Counted from the stretch's first letter, positions 47,710-57,388 are shown. The stretch: DNA of 64,000 bases from Acinetobacter towneri DSM 14962 = CIP 107472 (GCF_000368785.1 NZ_KB849688.1:504849-568848); one strand, 5' to 3'. Notes: generated by a model not told the origin, from the sequence alone. Numbers and translations are program-made.

Positions 47710-47739
47710 AAAAAAACGACTCCGAAGAGTCGTTTTTTC
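47710..47739 (-). terminator. Terminator of ompA
   Basis: AAAAACGACTC-ttcg-GAGTCGTTTTTT on the - strand (a UUCG tetraloop), 14 bases after the ompA stop. Confidence 0.93.
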
Positions 47740-47752
47740 AACTTAACTCAAA

Positions 47753-48793
47753 TTATTGAGCTTGTTGTTCAACAGTCACTGTACGGCTGCCAGTGATCGT
47801 CGCGAATACACGACGGTTCATAGCACGACCTTCTTTAGTGTTGTTGTCAGCAATCGGTTGATCCCAAGCGAAACCTTGAGTAGACAAACGAGCTGGATCT
47901 ACATTGTATTCATTTACAAGTGAAGATTTAACAGAGTTCGCACGAGCTAAAGATAAACGTTCGTTCAATGCACGTGGACCAGTGTTGTCAGTGTGACCTT
48001 CGATGCGAGCAGTAGCGTTTGGATATTCAACTAACTTCTCAGCAACTTTAGCGATTTCTGGCTTGTACTGATCTTTGATGTTTGATTTGTTTGTATCAAA
48101 GAACACACGAAGTTCCATGTTCAAGTCTTCAGTCAACTCTTGTGGAGCAGGTTGAACTGGAGCAACGGTTTCAACTGGGGCAACTTCTACTACAGGAGCA
48201 GCTGGCTTCAAGTGACCACCAAGAACTACGTTAAGACCAGCTAAAGCTGTGTAGTTCCAGAATTGCTCATCAAAGTGGTAAGTACCACGTGCTTCAGTAC
48301 GAAGAGATAAAGCATCGTTCAAACGGAAGAACGCACCCACACCTGCATTACCTAAAGTACCTTCTTCACCATCACGGATATAACCGACACCATTAGCACC
48401 TTCTACGTCATATTTATAGTGACCAGCACCTAAAAGTACGTATGGCTTGATTTTGCTGTCATAATTTTTAGTGATTAGATCAGAAGTCGCATAGAAGTTA
48501 CCTGCGATATTTTGACCCTTGTATTCACCACCGTTACTCACATCACCTTTGATTTGGCTATATTCAGCTTCAAAACCTAACCAAGGAGTAAGCTCAACAC
48601 CAAGTGCTGCACCAACGAACAAGTCATCATCAAGTTCTGCGCCACTTGTTAAACTACCATCATTACCACCATTGTTATGCTGTGTATCAAACATAGTATA
48701 ACCAAGCATTAATGGGGTAACAGTTACGCCCGCGTTTGCAGCAGCTAAAGGAGCAGCTACGAGCATTGCTAATGCAATACGACTCATTTTCAT
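47753..48793 (-). CDS. ompA: Outer-membrane porin OmpA (OmpA38 type of Acinetobacter)
   Basis: The main outer-membrane protein of Acinetobacter: a slow porin and peptidoglycan anchor, also tied to adhesion and virulence in pathogenic species. Residues 1-22 are the signal peptide (cleavage after AANA, mature [11 protein letters not shown]). Residues 23-195 form an 8-stranded barrel. A Pro/Val linker ([20 protein letters not shown]) follows, then the OmpA C-terminal domain with [20 protein letters not shown] and [25 protein letters not shown] (diaminopimelate-binding Asp and Arg). The start at 48793 has a strong GGAGGA site. The 346-residue length is about ten shorter than in A. baumannii, mainly in loops and at the C-terminus. 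Confidence 0.97.
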   Translation of the reverse strand: MKMSRIALAMLVAAPLAAANAGVTVTPLMLGYTMFDTQHNNGGNDGSLTSGAELDDDLFVGAALGVELTPWLGFEAEYSQIKGDVSNGGEYKGQNIAGNFYATSDLITKNYDSKIKPYVLLGAGHYKYDVEGANGVGYIRDGEEGTLGNAGVGAFFRLNDALSLRTEARGTYHFDEQFWNYTALAGLNVVLGGHLKPAAPVVEVAPVETVAPVQPAPQELTEDLNMELRVFFDTNKSNIKDQYKPEIAKVAEKLVEYPNATARIEGHTDNTGPRALNERLSLARANSVKSSLVNEYNVDPARLSTQGFAWDQPIADNNTKEGRAMNRRVFATITGSRTVTVEQQAQ

Positions 48794-49168
48794 GGATTTA
48801 TCCTCCAGAGATAACAATTGTTGTTCAAGCTCAAGCCTAAATTTTCGACTACCCTGAGATAGGCTTTCTTATACCCCAGTATTATTTTTAAGCTAGTCAC
48901 TTTGAATCATACAAACACTTTTTTACTTTTCCAAGTGCTTGATAATTTTAATCAAGTAAATTATTGACAAAATTACTTACAATTTCCGTTGTAATTCGGT
49001 AACTTTTTACTCAATTATTTGGTGCGAATAGCCTATCTTTCTTGCGGTTTATTCTAACACTTTCACGAAAAGTTGTTTAGTAATTATTATACAACACATA
49101 AAGTGCTATAAAACAACAAATTACTCAAATTAATCATAAAAAAACATAACAATAACAGGTAAAGACTT
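48794..49168. other. 375-base divergent promoter region between ompA and the FimT-like gene
   Basis: A long, AT-rich region upstream of two divergent genes. Two palindromes stand out: CTTGAT-aatttta-ATCAAG at 48938-48956 and TTACAA-tttccg-TTGTAA at 48977-48994. They are candidate operators or hairpins in the ompA leader. I cannot place a -35/-10 pair with confidence. Confidence 0.5.
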
Positions 49169-49687
49169 ATGTCGAATATAAGAAAAAACGGCTTCACGCT
49201 GTTTGAATTGATCGTCACGTTAGCAATTAGTGCGATTTTAGTCATGATTGCCCTGCCCTATTTTCATCAGCTGATGGCAGAACAAGAACTCAAGCGAATT
49301 CAGTATTCATTACAGTCCAGCCTGAAAATAGCACGCTCCCATGCCTTCACCCATCATAGTAATGTTGTGATCTGTCCAACACATGACTTTAGCCAATGCA
49401 GTAAGCAAAACTGGAATACGGGTTTTATGATTTTTATTGATCGAAATAAAAATCGTCAGATAGACAACAATGAATACATTCTTTATACAGAAAAAACTGC
49501 ACTTAAATACGGAACTCTGGATTGGCGTGGCACTTTAAACATACCCAGTGTAACTTTTAATGCACAACAAGGTTTGCCGATCGGCTCGAATGGTAGTTTC
49601 TTTTACTGCTCTACTCACGTCGCGAGCAAACGACTGGTGCTTAGTAAAATGGGGCAAACTCGAGCTGAAGACATCAATGGATGTTAA
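49169..49687 (+). CDS. Type IV pilin-like pseudopilin (FimT/GspH family)
   Basis: A 172-residue minor pilin. The prepilin cleavage site and hydrophobic stem are KNGFTLFELIVTLAISAILVMIALPYF (cleavage after Gly8, Glu at +5 position). The globular part contains NVVICPTHDFSQCSKQNWNTGFMIFIDRNKNRQIDNNEYIL, typical of FimT/FimU with paired cysteines, and a C-terminal disulfide loop (FYCSTHV...INGC). FimT-like proteins take part in type IV pilus assembly and DNA uptake. No other pilus gene is adjacent, so it is an orphan minor pilin here. Confidence 0.88.
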   Translation: MSNIRKNGFTLFELIVTLAISAILVMIALPYFHQLMAEQELKRIQYSLQSSLKIARSHAFTHHSNVVICPTHDFSQCSKQNWNTGFMIFIDRNKNRQIDNNEYILYTEKTALKYGTLDWRGTLNIPSVTFNAQQGLPIGSNGSFFYCSTHVASKRLVLSKMGQTRAEDINGC

Positions 49688-49817
49688 CTGAGCAGTCTAA
49701 ATGATCTTTATATTGTCACTTTATTCTCATCTTTTTTTGCCTATACTGCTGAAGTGATCTATTCCTGCTTGGAATTAAATCTAGACAAAAGCACATATAA
49801 AAAACTGGGAGAATAAA

Positions 49818-50993
49818 ATGACGGATATCGTTATTGTAAATGGTGCACGCACTGCAATGGGTGGCTTTCAAGGCAGTTTAGCCAATGTGACTGCACCAGA
49901 ATTAGGTGCGGCAAGTATCCAAGCGGCCATTCAACGTGCGGGGGTACAAGCAACAGAAATCGATGAAGTCATTATGGGCTGCGTCCTGCCTGCAGGCTTA
50001 AAGCAAGGCCCTGCTCGTCAGGCGATGCGTCAAGCAGGCTTACCAGATTCTACAGGTGCGGTCACCATCAACAAACTCTGTGGTTCTGGTATGAAAGCTG
50101 TCATGCAAGCAGCCGATGCAATCAAAGCAGGTTCTGCCTCAATCATTGTCGCTGGTGGTATGGAGTCAATGAGTAATGCACCTTATATTCTGACTAAAGC
50201 ACGTGCGGGTTACCGCATGGGACACGGTGATGTGAAAGATCACATGTTCTTAGATGGCTTAGAAGATGCAGAAACAGGGCGTTTAATGGGCTCATTCGCA
50301 CAAGATATGGCCAATAGCAAAGGCTATACCCGTGAACAAATGGATGATTTTGCGATTCGCTCTCTTAAACGTGCGCAAACTGCCGTAAATGAAGGCTATT
50401 TTGCCGATGAAATTGTGCCTGTACATGTTTCAACACGTAAAGGTGACGTGGTTGTCGATAAAGACGAACAACCGTTTAATGCCAATATTGAAAAAATCCC
50501 AACCCTTCGTCCAGCTTTTGCCAAAGATGGCACAATTACCGCAGCCAATGCCAGCTCAATTTCGGATGGCGCTTCGGCTTTAGTCCTGACATCTGCAGAA
50601 AATGCAGCAAGCAAAGGTTTGCAACCATTGGCGAAAATTGTGGCTTATGCCACCAATTCACAACATCCATCGGAGTTCACCATCGCCCCTGTTGCTGCGA
50701 TTCAAAAAGTATTGGATAAAGCAGCTTGGCAAGTTGCAGATGTAGATTTATGGGAAATTAATGAAGCTTTTGCTATGGTCACCATGTGCCCAATGGATGA
50801 GTTCAAGCTTGATCCTGAAAAAGTGAATATTAACGGTGGTGCATGTGCGCTTGGGCATCCTGTGGGTTCTACAGGTTCACGTATTATCCTAACTTTGATT
50901 CATGCGCTTAAACGTACAGGTGGCAAGCGTGGTGTGGCTGCTCTCTGTATTGGTGGTGGTGAAGCAACTGCGGTCGCGATTGAATTACTTTAA
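49818..50993 (+). CDS. Acetyl-CoA C-acetyltransferase (thiolase II)
   Basis: A biosynthetic-type thiolase of 391 residues that joins or splits acetoacetyl-CoA. The acyl-enzyme cysteine lies in TINKLCGSGMKAVMQAAD near residue 90. The C-terminal blocks NINGGACALGHPVGSTGSRI (histidine) and VAALCIGGGEATAVAIELL (second cysteine) are intact. NEAFAMVTMCPMDEFKLDP replaces the usual NEAFAVVTMAAM, so two sites are unusual. The substrate cannot be resolved. GGAG lies eight bases upstream of the ATG. It is a separate transcription unit with its own terminator. Confidence 0.93.
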   Translation: MTDIVIVNGARTAMGGFQGSLANVTAPELGAASIQAAIQRAGVQATEIDEVIMGCVLPAGLKQGPARQAMRQAGLPDSTGAVTINKLCGSGMKAVMQAADAIKAGSASIIVAGGMESMSNAPYILTKARAGYRMGHGDVKDHMFLDGLEDAETGRLMGSFAQDMANSKGYTREQMDDFAIRSLKRAQTAVNEGYFADEIVPVHVSTRKGDVVVDKDEQPFNANIEKIPTLRPAFAKDGTITAANASSISDGASALVLTSAENAASKGLQPLAKIVAYATNSQHPSEFTIAPVAAIQKVLDKAAWQVADVDLWEINEAFAMVTMCPMDEFKLDPEKVNINGGACALGHPVGSTGSRIILTLIHALKRTGGKRGVAALCIGGGEATAVAIELL

Positions 50994-51073
50994 GTGCCTT
51001 GCAACCCCTATTTCGTAAAGAGGGATTGAGGTAGATTGAATAAAGTCATTCCCTAACCCTTCTTTATTCAAAA

Positions 51074-51106
51074 AGTAAAAAGACGAATCATTGATTCGTC
51101 TTTTTG
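51074..51106. terminator. Bidirectional terminator between the thiolase and ddh
   Basis: AAAAAGACGAATCA-t-TGATTCGTCTTTTT, a 14-bp stem with A and T runs between convergent genes. Confidence 0.9.
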
Positions 51107-51124
51107 CTTATAGCTTTAAAAAGT

Positions 51125-52111
51125 TTAGAGCAATTCTGCACGCAACTGTTCAGGCGATTTCATTGACAATAAACCTGGCGCAACATCATAAGCAGTTTTT
51201 GCACCATATTGCTGCATTTGGTTTAAACGATAGCAAGCACGTGCATAAGCCACCAAAATACTCGCGGTAAACTCAGGATTGCTGTCTAACTTCAATGAGA
51301 ATTCAAGCACTTGTTTTTGTTCATCGCTGGTATTACCACTGCGAATGACAAAACCACCATGTGGCATGCGTTGGTGATCTTTGGCTAAAGTCGCTTCATC
51401 AATGAAATTTACGGTTGTGTTGTAGTCAGCGAAATAATCTGGCATGGTCACAATCGCTTGCTCTACCGCAGCAGCATCGGCACCTTCTGCAAGTACGACA
51501 TAACATTCACGAGTATGTTTATCTTTGGTGCTTAATACAGGACGCGCACCGCTACGCACTTGTTCAATGGCATCATTCGATGGAATGGTATATTGCACAC
51601 CTGCTTTTACACCATCAACACGACGAATGGCATCTGAGTGACCCTGACTTAAACCTTTACCCCAAAAAGTATAGGTTTCACCATCTGGTAACAACGCTTC
51701 ACCAAATAAACGATTAATCGAGAACATGCCTGGATCCCAACCAATTGAGATGAGTGCAGTTTTCTTGTTCGCTGTCGCAGGTGCATCTACAGATGCATAA
51801 TATTCAGGAATACGTGCATGCGTATCGAAACTATCGACAATATTAAATTGGCTCGCCAGTACTGGACCTTGTTGTGGCAAGTCGTCTTTTGAACCACCAC
51901 ATAAAATCAGCACATCAATTTTGTCTTGAAAATCTGACAATGAATCCATGTGAAACACTGCTGTTTCAGCAAAACATGGTGAAACGCTTTCAGGCGCACG
52001 ACGGGTAAAAATACCCACCAATTGTAAATCTGGGTTTTTATGAATCGCCGTTTCAACGCCACGACCTAAGTTGCCATAACCAGCAATACCAATACGGATA
52101 GAATTTTGCAT
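51125..52111 (-). CDS. ddh: meso-Diaminopimelate D-dehydrogenase
   Basis: A 328-residue NADPH enzyme that makes meso-diaminopimelate from tetrahydrodipicolinate and ammonia in a single step. N-terminal RIGIAGYGNLGRGVE is the nucleotide-binding loop. NIVDSFDTHARIPEYYASVDAPA, ISIGWDPGMFSINRLFGEALLPDG, TFWGKGLSQGHSDAIRRVDGVK and KHTRECYVVLAEGAD are the substrate blocks of the Ddh family. It would bypass the succinylase branch of lysine and cell-wall synthesis. It stands alone on the - strand. Confidence 0.92.
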   Translation of the reverse strand: MQNSIRIGIAGYGNLGRGVETAIHKNPDLQLVGIFTRRAPESVSPCFAETAVFHMDSLSDFQDKIDVLILCGGSKDDLPQQGPVLASQFNIVDSFDTHARIPEYYASVDAPATANKKTALISIGWDPGMFSINRLFGEALLPDGETYTFWGKGLSQGHSDAIRRVDGVKAGVQYTIPSNDAIEQVRSGARPVLSTKDKHTRECYVVLAEGADAAAVEQAIVTMPDYFADYNTTVNFIDEATLAKDHQRMPHGGFVIRSGNTSDEQKQVLEFSLKLDSNPEFTASILVAYARACYRLNQMQQYGAKTAYDVAPGLLSMKSPEQLRAELL

Positions 52112-52418
52112 AAAGACAAATCACTTCATCATGAAAAAATTGAAAAATAAATCAGAGGATAATCACATCAAATTATCGTCTTGATTGATTTTTGATAATG
52201 TAAAAATAACGCCTACATAAGACTGCGATGCTACATCAGCGTGCTTATACTACAGCACTTTGCGGTAAATTAAATCATTAAGAAGTGCGATAAAACAAGC
52301 CGTTTGATCATTTTAAGGCAAACAAAAAGCCTGCACATGGCAGGCTGTTTGTAAATGTGTGAACCGCGATATTTCGATAAAATCTATCTACATTTCGATG
52401 AAATCCATCATCAATATA
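52112..52418. other. 307-base gene-free stretch between the cysI-DUF934 operon and ddh
   Basis: Holds the ddh promoter side (about 52112-52250) and the terminator of the cysI operon (52322-52352). No ORF of interest; short 69-codon + strand frame at 52359 overlaps the DUF934 gene and is a shadow. Confidence 0.6.
52322..52352 (-). terminator. Terminator of the cysI-DUF934 operon
   Basis: On the - strand AGCCTGC-catgt-GCAGGCT is followed by TTTTTG, 67 bases past the DUF934 stop. The flanking AAACA/TGTTT extends the stem. Confidence 0.85.
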
Positions 52419-52904
52419 TTACGCACCTGTTTGATAATTTGGTTTTGGCACTGCGGTAGAAGCTTGATAAGGATGGGTAAAGTCCGCCAAACCTGCTGCA
52501 GCTTCTTGCACATCTTTACCTTCTTTAATCACGAAAGTATCGAAACCTGCACGCTTCATATAATTTAAGACGTCTTTAAAGACATCACCGACTGCGCGAA
52601 GTTCACCCTGAAAGCCTTGACGGCGTAACAATGCCGCAAAAGAATAACCACGGCCATCGTTAAAACCTGAAAATTCAATAAAAATTGCATCCAGTTCTGC
52701 CAATGGAAATTCATGGTTTTCAGGCGAAGCATCTACCGTTAAATATAGGGCTTTTTTACCTGAAATTTGTGCCAACTGATCAAGCTGTTCAACGCTGAGC
52801 ACCACATCACCTTGCGGTAATGCTGCATCTTCAGCAATCACTTGATAAGTATTGTCTGCAATCGTGCCATCTTTTGCGAGCACAGGTAGTGCAGTATTAA
52901 GCAT
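52419..52904 (-). CDS. DUF934 protein, partner of assimilatory sulfite reductase
   Basis: A 161-residue protein starting MLNTALPVLAKDGTI. DUF934 proteins are almost always next to cysI or cysH and are probably an accessory or electron-transfer factor of sulfite reductase. Typical blocks are LDAIFIEFSGFNDGRGYSFAALLRRQGFQGELRAVGDVFKDVLNYMKRAGFDTFV. The start at 52904 overlaps the cysI stop (52897) by eight bases; the frame extends upstream, but that part is inside cysI. Exact function is unknown. Confidence 0.9.
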   Translation of the reverse strand: MLNTALPVLAKDGTIADNTYQVIAEDAALPQGDVVLSVEQLDQLAQISGKKALYLTVDASPENHEFPLAELDAIFIEFSGFNDGRGYSFAALLRRQGFQGELRAVGDVFKDVLNYMKRAGFDTFVIKEGKDVQEAAAGLADFTHPYQASTAVPKPNYQTGA

Positions 52905-54540
52905 AAGCGCGCTCCTTAAATGGTTGAATGCCGACACGGCGATAAGTGTCGATGAAGTCTTCACCTTCACTACGCAAATCTAAGTAGGTATTTAAAATTT
53001 CTTCCACCACATCAGGAATCACTTCAGCAGCAAAAGATGGCCCTAAAATATCACCGATTGACGCATCATGGTCTGCATGCCCGCCCAAAGTGATTTGGTA
53101 GAATTCCGCGCCTTTTTTATCGACACCTAAAATCCCGATATTACCAACGTGGTGATGACCACAAGCGTTCATACAACCTGAAATATTTAAATCCAGTTTG
53201 CCAAGATTATAAATGGTATCCAAATCATCAAAACGGCGTGAAATGGCTTCTGAAATTGGAATAGATTTGGCATTGGCAAGTGAACAGAAATCACCACCCG
53301 GACAGCAAATAATATCGGTAATAAAGCCAATATGCGCGCGCGCCAAGTTATTGGCATCGAGCACTTGCCACAATGCAAACAGGTCTTTTTGTGGCACATC
53401 TACCAAAGCAATATTTTGCTCATGCGTGGTACGCAACTCACCAAAGGTATATTGATCGGCTAAATCTGCAATCAGATTCATTTCTTCTGTCGTCATGTCA
53501 CCCGGTGCAACACCTGCACGTTTCAATGAAATGGTGACAATACGATAGCCTTGTACTTTGTGCGCATTGGTGTTGATGTTGAACCATTGCTTGAATTTTG
53601 GATACTGCGCAAACAGCTCGCTAAAATCTTCATCGGCATAGTTTTGATAAGCAAATGGCGTGAAATTTTCATCCATTTTTTGCAAAGTTTCTGCATCAAT
53701 TTTTAAGGTTTTCACCGTATGTGCAAATTCAGCTTCAACTTTTTCTGCAAATACTGCTGGAGTTAAGGCTTTTACCAAAATTTTGATACGTGCTTTATAT
53801 TTATTGTCGCGACGACCATGCAAGTTATAAACACGTAAAATAGCTTCTAAGTAAGCAATCAAATCTTCACGTGGCAAGAACTCACGAATAAAGCTACCGA
53901 TAATTGGAGTACGACCTAAGCCGCCACCAACTTTAATTTTATAGCCAATTTCGCCTGCTTCATTTTTAACAATATAGACGCCAATGTCATGAAATGCAGT
54001 CGCAGCACGGTCAATTTCTTCCAGTGCAGACACCGCAATTTTGAATTTACGTGGCAAGAAGGCAAATTCAGGGTGGAAAGTCGACCACTGACGAATTAAT
54101 TCACAGGTTGGACGTGGGTCAGCAATTTCGCCCGCCACGACACCTGCATACTGGTCTGTGGTGGTATTACGAATACAGTTACCCGAAGTCTGAATTGCGT
54201 GCATTTGTACGGTTGCAAGCTCTGCCAGCATGTCAGGCACATTTTCCAGTGCAGGCCAGTTAAACTGAATATTTTGACGTGTTGATACGTGCGCATAGCC
54301 ACGGTCATAGTCTTTGGCAAGCTGCGCAACTTTACGCAATTGCTTAGAGTTCATCAGACCGTAAGGCACCGCAATACGCAACATTGGCGCATAGCGTTGT
54401 ACATACAAACCATTTTGCAGACGCAATGGACGATATTCATCCTCAGTCAATTTGCCTGCTAAATAACGTTCCGTTTGGTCGCGGAACTGTGCAACACGTT
54501 CATTAATCAGTTGCTGATCGAAATCAGTATATAAATACAT
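52897..54540 (-). CDS. cysI: Assimilatory sulfite reductase, hemoprotein (siroheme/4Fe-4S) subunit
   Basis: A 547-residue nitrite/sulfite-reductase-type protein that reduces sulfite to sulfide for cysteine synthesis. The two duplicated halves are visible: N-terminal RLQNGLYVQRYAPMLRIAVPYGLMNSKQLRKVAQLAKDYDRGYAHVSTRQNIQFNWP, and the Fe-S/siroheme ligands in IICCPGGDFCSLANAKSIP and LNISGCMNACGHHHVGNIGILG. Such short forms take electrons from ferredoxin or a small partner and do not use the CysJ flavoprotein. DUF934 follows in the same operon. Confidence 0.93.
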   Translation of the reverse strand: MYLYTDFDQQLINERVAQFRDQTERYLAGKLTEDEYRPLRLQNGLYVQRYAPMLRIAVPYGLMNSKQLRKVAQLAKDYDRGYAHVSTRQNIQFNWPALENVPDMLAELATVQMHAIQTSGNCIRNTTTDQYAGVVAGEIADPRPTCELIRQWSTFHPEFAFLPRKFKIAVSALEEIDRAATAFHDIGVYIVKNEAGEIGYKIKVGGGLGRTPIIGSFIREFLPREDLIAYLEAILRVYNLHGRRDNKYKARIKILVKALTPAVFAEKVEAEFAHTVKTLKIDAETLQKMDENFTPFAYQNYADEDFSELFAQYPKFKQWFNINTNAHKVQGYRIVTISLKRAGVAPGDMTTEEMNLIADLADQYTFGELRTTHEQNIALVDVPQKDLFALWQVLDANNLARAHIGFITDIICCPGGDFCSLANAKSIPISEAISRRFDDLDTIYNLGKLDLNISGCMNACGHHHVGNIGILGVDKKGAEFYQITLGGHADHDASIGDILGPSFAAEVIPDVVEEILNTYLDLRSEGEDFIDTYRRVGIQPFKERAYA

Positions 54541-54660
54541 GGCGTACAGCTAGTCATTTCTATTATCACGGCTGACAGCATAGCGAGATTCAATCTATCA
54601 ACAAAATGTGTTTTTTACATATTTATTAGCGATTTTATTGATAAGCCATTGCAACATCAC

Positions 54661-54696
54661 AGCCTGTAAGCCTTTGCCAAAATTTACAGGCTTTTT
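54661..54696. repeat. Hairpin in the cysI upstream gap
   Basis: AGCCTGTAA pairs perfectly with TTACAGGCT (14-base loop) and a short T run follows on the + strand only. It lies between the caiB-type gene's 3' end and the cysI start. On the - strand it has no T run, so its role is unclear: it could end the caiB transcript weakly. Confidence 0.55.
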
Positions 54697-54777
54697 ATAG
54701 AGCTATCACAAAATAGTGCATGCTTTAGCACTTTTTCTGCTATAGCATCTATTCGATCTATTATTGATTACCTGAAA

Positions 54778-55938
54778 TTACGACTTGGCTTCATCTTCAT
54801 CCTGATTTTTAATCTGAGATGACCACTGCCCTGCACCCAAAGCCTGCCCGATATAATCGTAACGCATTTGAGAACGTGAAAATTTAATTGGACACGCCAA
54901 CTGAGTTTCAGTTTTTTCGGCATTCTGCTGAATAGGAACTTCTACTGTCCAACCGCGTTGCTGTGCCAAAGGTGAATGTAAGGCTTCATCTAAAGTGAAT
55001 ACAGGTTCAACGCAGACATCATATTGCGCGAATACCTGCTGCCATGTGGCAAAACTTTGTGTTTTAATTTTATCTTGAATAGCGTGTTTGACTTGCAAGC
55101 GCTCTTGCGGATCTAAAGATGCCCCTTTTTCCAAAAGTATCGGTAAGTTTAAAATCTGTGCCAAACCCTGCATAAACTGCGGCTCTAAACTACCGACTGA
55201 AAGATAACGGCCATCTGCTGTTTCATAATAGTCATAATAGGTGCCACCATTTAAGTAAGATTGCTCAGCATATTGAGGAACCTGTGCCGCCAAAACTGCT
55301 GAAGCGGCCATATTGTTTAAAGTCGCAGCGCAATCGGTCATCGAAATATCAATATACTGCCCTAAACCACTGCGCTGACGTTCTATCACTGCACTTAAAA
55401 TCGCCACCAAAGCATGCAATGATCCACCTGCTACATCGGCCACTTGAATCCCGAGCGGCGGTGGCCCGCCTGCTTGCCGCCCACTATGCCCCGCAATGCC
55501 AGACAAGGCTAAATAGTTGATGTCATGTCCTGCCCTTTGTTGATAATCGCCTGTTTGTCCATAACCTGTGATGGAACAATAGATCAGTCGCGGATTAATT
55601 TTTGCCAAGCTGGCATAGTCCAGCCCTAAACGCTGCATCACGCCTGGTCTAAACTGTTCCAATACAATATCGAATTCGGCAATTTTATCGTGAATAAGCT
55701 GAATACTTTCGGGGGATTTTAAATCCAAAGTAATTGACTGTTTATTCCGATTCAAATAACTGTGCGAAGTCGCTTGTCCATTGGCATAGGGCGGAAATAA
55801 ACGAATTAAGTCAGGACGGGTTGCCGATTCAATATGAATCACCTCTGCACCCATATCCGCCAAATACAAACTGGCAAAAGGGCCGGGCAATAAGGTGGAA
55901 AAATCTAAAACTTTTAAACCGCTCAGTGCATGTGTCAT
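54778..55938 (-). CDS. CaiB/BaiF CoA-transferase family protein (AMACR-like)
   Basis: A 386-residue class III CoA-transferase-like protein. LKVLDFSTLLPGPFASLYLADMGAEVIHIE is the family start, SLTLDLKSPESIQL and YGQTGDYQQRAGHDINYLALSGIAGH (with the His-Asp pair of alpha-methylacyl-CoA racemase) follow. AMACR enzymes flip the 2-methyl centre of branched acyl-CoAs so that beta-oxidation can proceed. It diverges from the AraC/thiolase/FadB-type block, which supports an acyl-CoA role. Confidence 0.9.
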   Translation of the reverse strand: MTHALSGLKVLDFSTLLPGPFASLYLADMGAEVIHIESATRPDLIRLFPPYANGQATSHSYLNRNKQSITLDLKSPESIQLIHDKIAEFDIVLEQFRPGVMQRLGLDYASLAKINPRLIYCSITGYGQTGDYQQRAGHDINYLALSGIAGHSGRQAGGPPPLGIQVADVAGGSLHALVAILSAVIERQRSGLGQYIDISMTDCAATLNNMAASAVLAAQVPQYAEQSYLNGGTYYDYYETADGRYLSVGSLEPQFMQGLAQILNLPILLEKGASLDPQERLQVKHAIQDKIKTQSFATWQQVFAQYDVCVEPVFTLDEALHSPLAQQRGWTVEVPIQQNAEKTETQLACPIKFSRSQMRYDYIGQALGAGQWSSQIKNQDEDEAKS

Positions 55939-56148
55939 TGTTGTGATTACTCGATTTTTACTGATTTTCCGTTCATCTTATAAACAGCAAAACTGTAACA
56001 CAATGTCATGTTCAGCCATTTACCTTGATCATTTCGGCAATTTATTATGTAAAATAAGTAAAATTGGTATTGTAAATTGCCAATTTCAATTTTTTAGCGT
56101 CATTTAGGTCAAGCTTACGTGAATACAAAAGAGACTGAAGGATTTAAC

Positions 56149-57159
56149 ATGAGCAGAGATACCATTAGTATCCATTTTGTAAATGCAGCGCTCACGGGTG
56201 TTAAGCGACTCGGCATGGATGTCGAAACCTTATTATCTCATGTCGGTATTGAGGCAGAACTTCTGCGCCAACCGAAAGCACGTATTTCACCTGAACAATA
56301 TACCCGCTTTATTAAAATGTTGTGGATGGTGACCCAAGACGAACACGTGGGTTTTGATTCTCAGCCACGTCGTTTGGGTACATTCGCGATCATGTGCCAA
56401 TTGGTAATTCACGCCAAAACACTGGGCGATGCCTTAGAACTCTCTTCGCAATTCTACAAACTGTTTGGTGATGATTGGTCGGTTACCTTAGAACGTGATA
56501 AACACGAAGCACGTTTGGTACCATCTATTCCACAAGCTATGGATCCTGATCACTTTATTACTGAAAGTATGTTGATGATTTGGCACGGCTTGGCATCTTG
56601 GCTGATTGAACGTCGCCTGCCTTTGGAGCGCGTACATTTTGGCTATCCACGTCCTGCACATGCAGATGAATACGATGCGCTGTTCTTTGCGCCTGTCATG
56701 CAATTTGACATGCCACGCACCGAAATTACCTTTGCTGCCGACTACTTGGATTTACCAATTCGTCAAACCCAAGAAACCTTAGACGAATTCTTAAAAACCG
56801 CGCCTGCGCAATTGTTGGTGAAATTCAAAAACACCAATTCTTTAACTTCGCGTATTCGTGACGTGTTAAAGAGCCAAATTGGCGAAGAAATGCCAACCTT
56901 GAACGATGTTGCATCCATGCTGTACCTATCGCCACAAACCTTGCGTCGTCGTTTGGCTGCAGAAGGTAAAAGCTATCAAGGGGTAAAAGATGCATTACGC
57001 CGTGATGCCGCGATTCACCTATTGCTGAATCCTGAACTTACCCTTGAAGATGTGGCACAACAAGTTGGCTTTAGCGAAACCAGTACTTTCCACCGTGCTT
57101 TCAAAAAGTGGACTGGCGTCACACCTGGTTTATACCGTCAGTTGCACGGTTATCATTAA
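56149..57159 (+). CDS. AraC-family transcriptional regulator with an arabinose-binding-like domain
   Basis: A 336-residue regulator. The N-terminal two-thirds has the PF12625-like ligand domain (LGMDVETLLSHVGIEAELLRQPKARISPEQYTRFIKMLW). The C-terminal tandem helix-turn-helix is PTLNDVASMLYLSPQTLRRRLAAEGKSYQGVK followed by LTLEDVAQQVGFSETSTFHRAFKKWTGVTPGLYR. I start it at 56149 (MSRDTIS), which has a clear GAAGGA site; a TG-rich upstream frame exists. It probably controls the acyl-CoA genes that follow and the divergent CaiB gene. Confidence 0.93.
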   Translation: MSRDTISIHFVNAALTGVKRLGMDVETLLSHVGIEAELLRQPKARISPEQYTRFIKMLWMVTQDEHVGFDSQPRRLGTFAIMCQLVIHAKTLGDALELSSQFYKLFGDDWSVTLERDKHEARLVPSIPQAMDPDHFITESMLMIWHGLASWLIERRLPLERVHFGYPRPAHADEYDALFFAPVMQFDMPRTEITFAADYLDLPIRQTQETLDEFLKTAPAQLLVKFKNTNSLTSRIRDVLKSQIGEEMPTLNDVASMLYLSPQTLRRRLAAEGKSYQGVKDALRRDAAIHLLLNPELTLEDVAQQVGFSETSTFHRAFKKWTGVTPGLYRQLHGYH

Positions 57160-57202
57160 TTTAGAATCGACAATTCACAATAACTCGTAATTCCAATCGA
57201 TT

Positions 57203-57231
57203 GCCCTTGCACACCGCAAGGGCTTTTTTTA
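57203..57231 (+). terminator. Terminator after the AraC-type gene
   Basis: GCCCTTGC-acacc-GCAAGGGC followed by seven T, 44 bases after the stop. It separates the regulator from the thiolase/FadB-type genes, which therefore need their own promoter at 57232-57388. Confidence 0.92.
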
Positions 57232-57388
57232 TCGCTCTATTATAGTTTCAATCTTTCTGCCAAATTACTGCGTCATCCCAATTAGCAAAAAACCTCACTG
57301 ACCTGTACCGTTCTCGTCATTGCACTTCAAAATTTTCAGATTACACTCAAAAGCAATCATAAAGAAAACTATCGACAAGGGATTGATT

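Larger units (their letters stand above)
47251..47752. other. 500-base gene-free stretch between lysP and ompA
   Basis: Contains the lysP and ompA terminators at its two ends and about 385 AT-rich bases with no credible frame between. I see no clear repeats or promoters beyond possible TTGATA-type boxes. It lies between two convergent genes, so no promoter is required. Confidence 0.6.
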
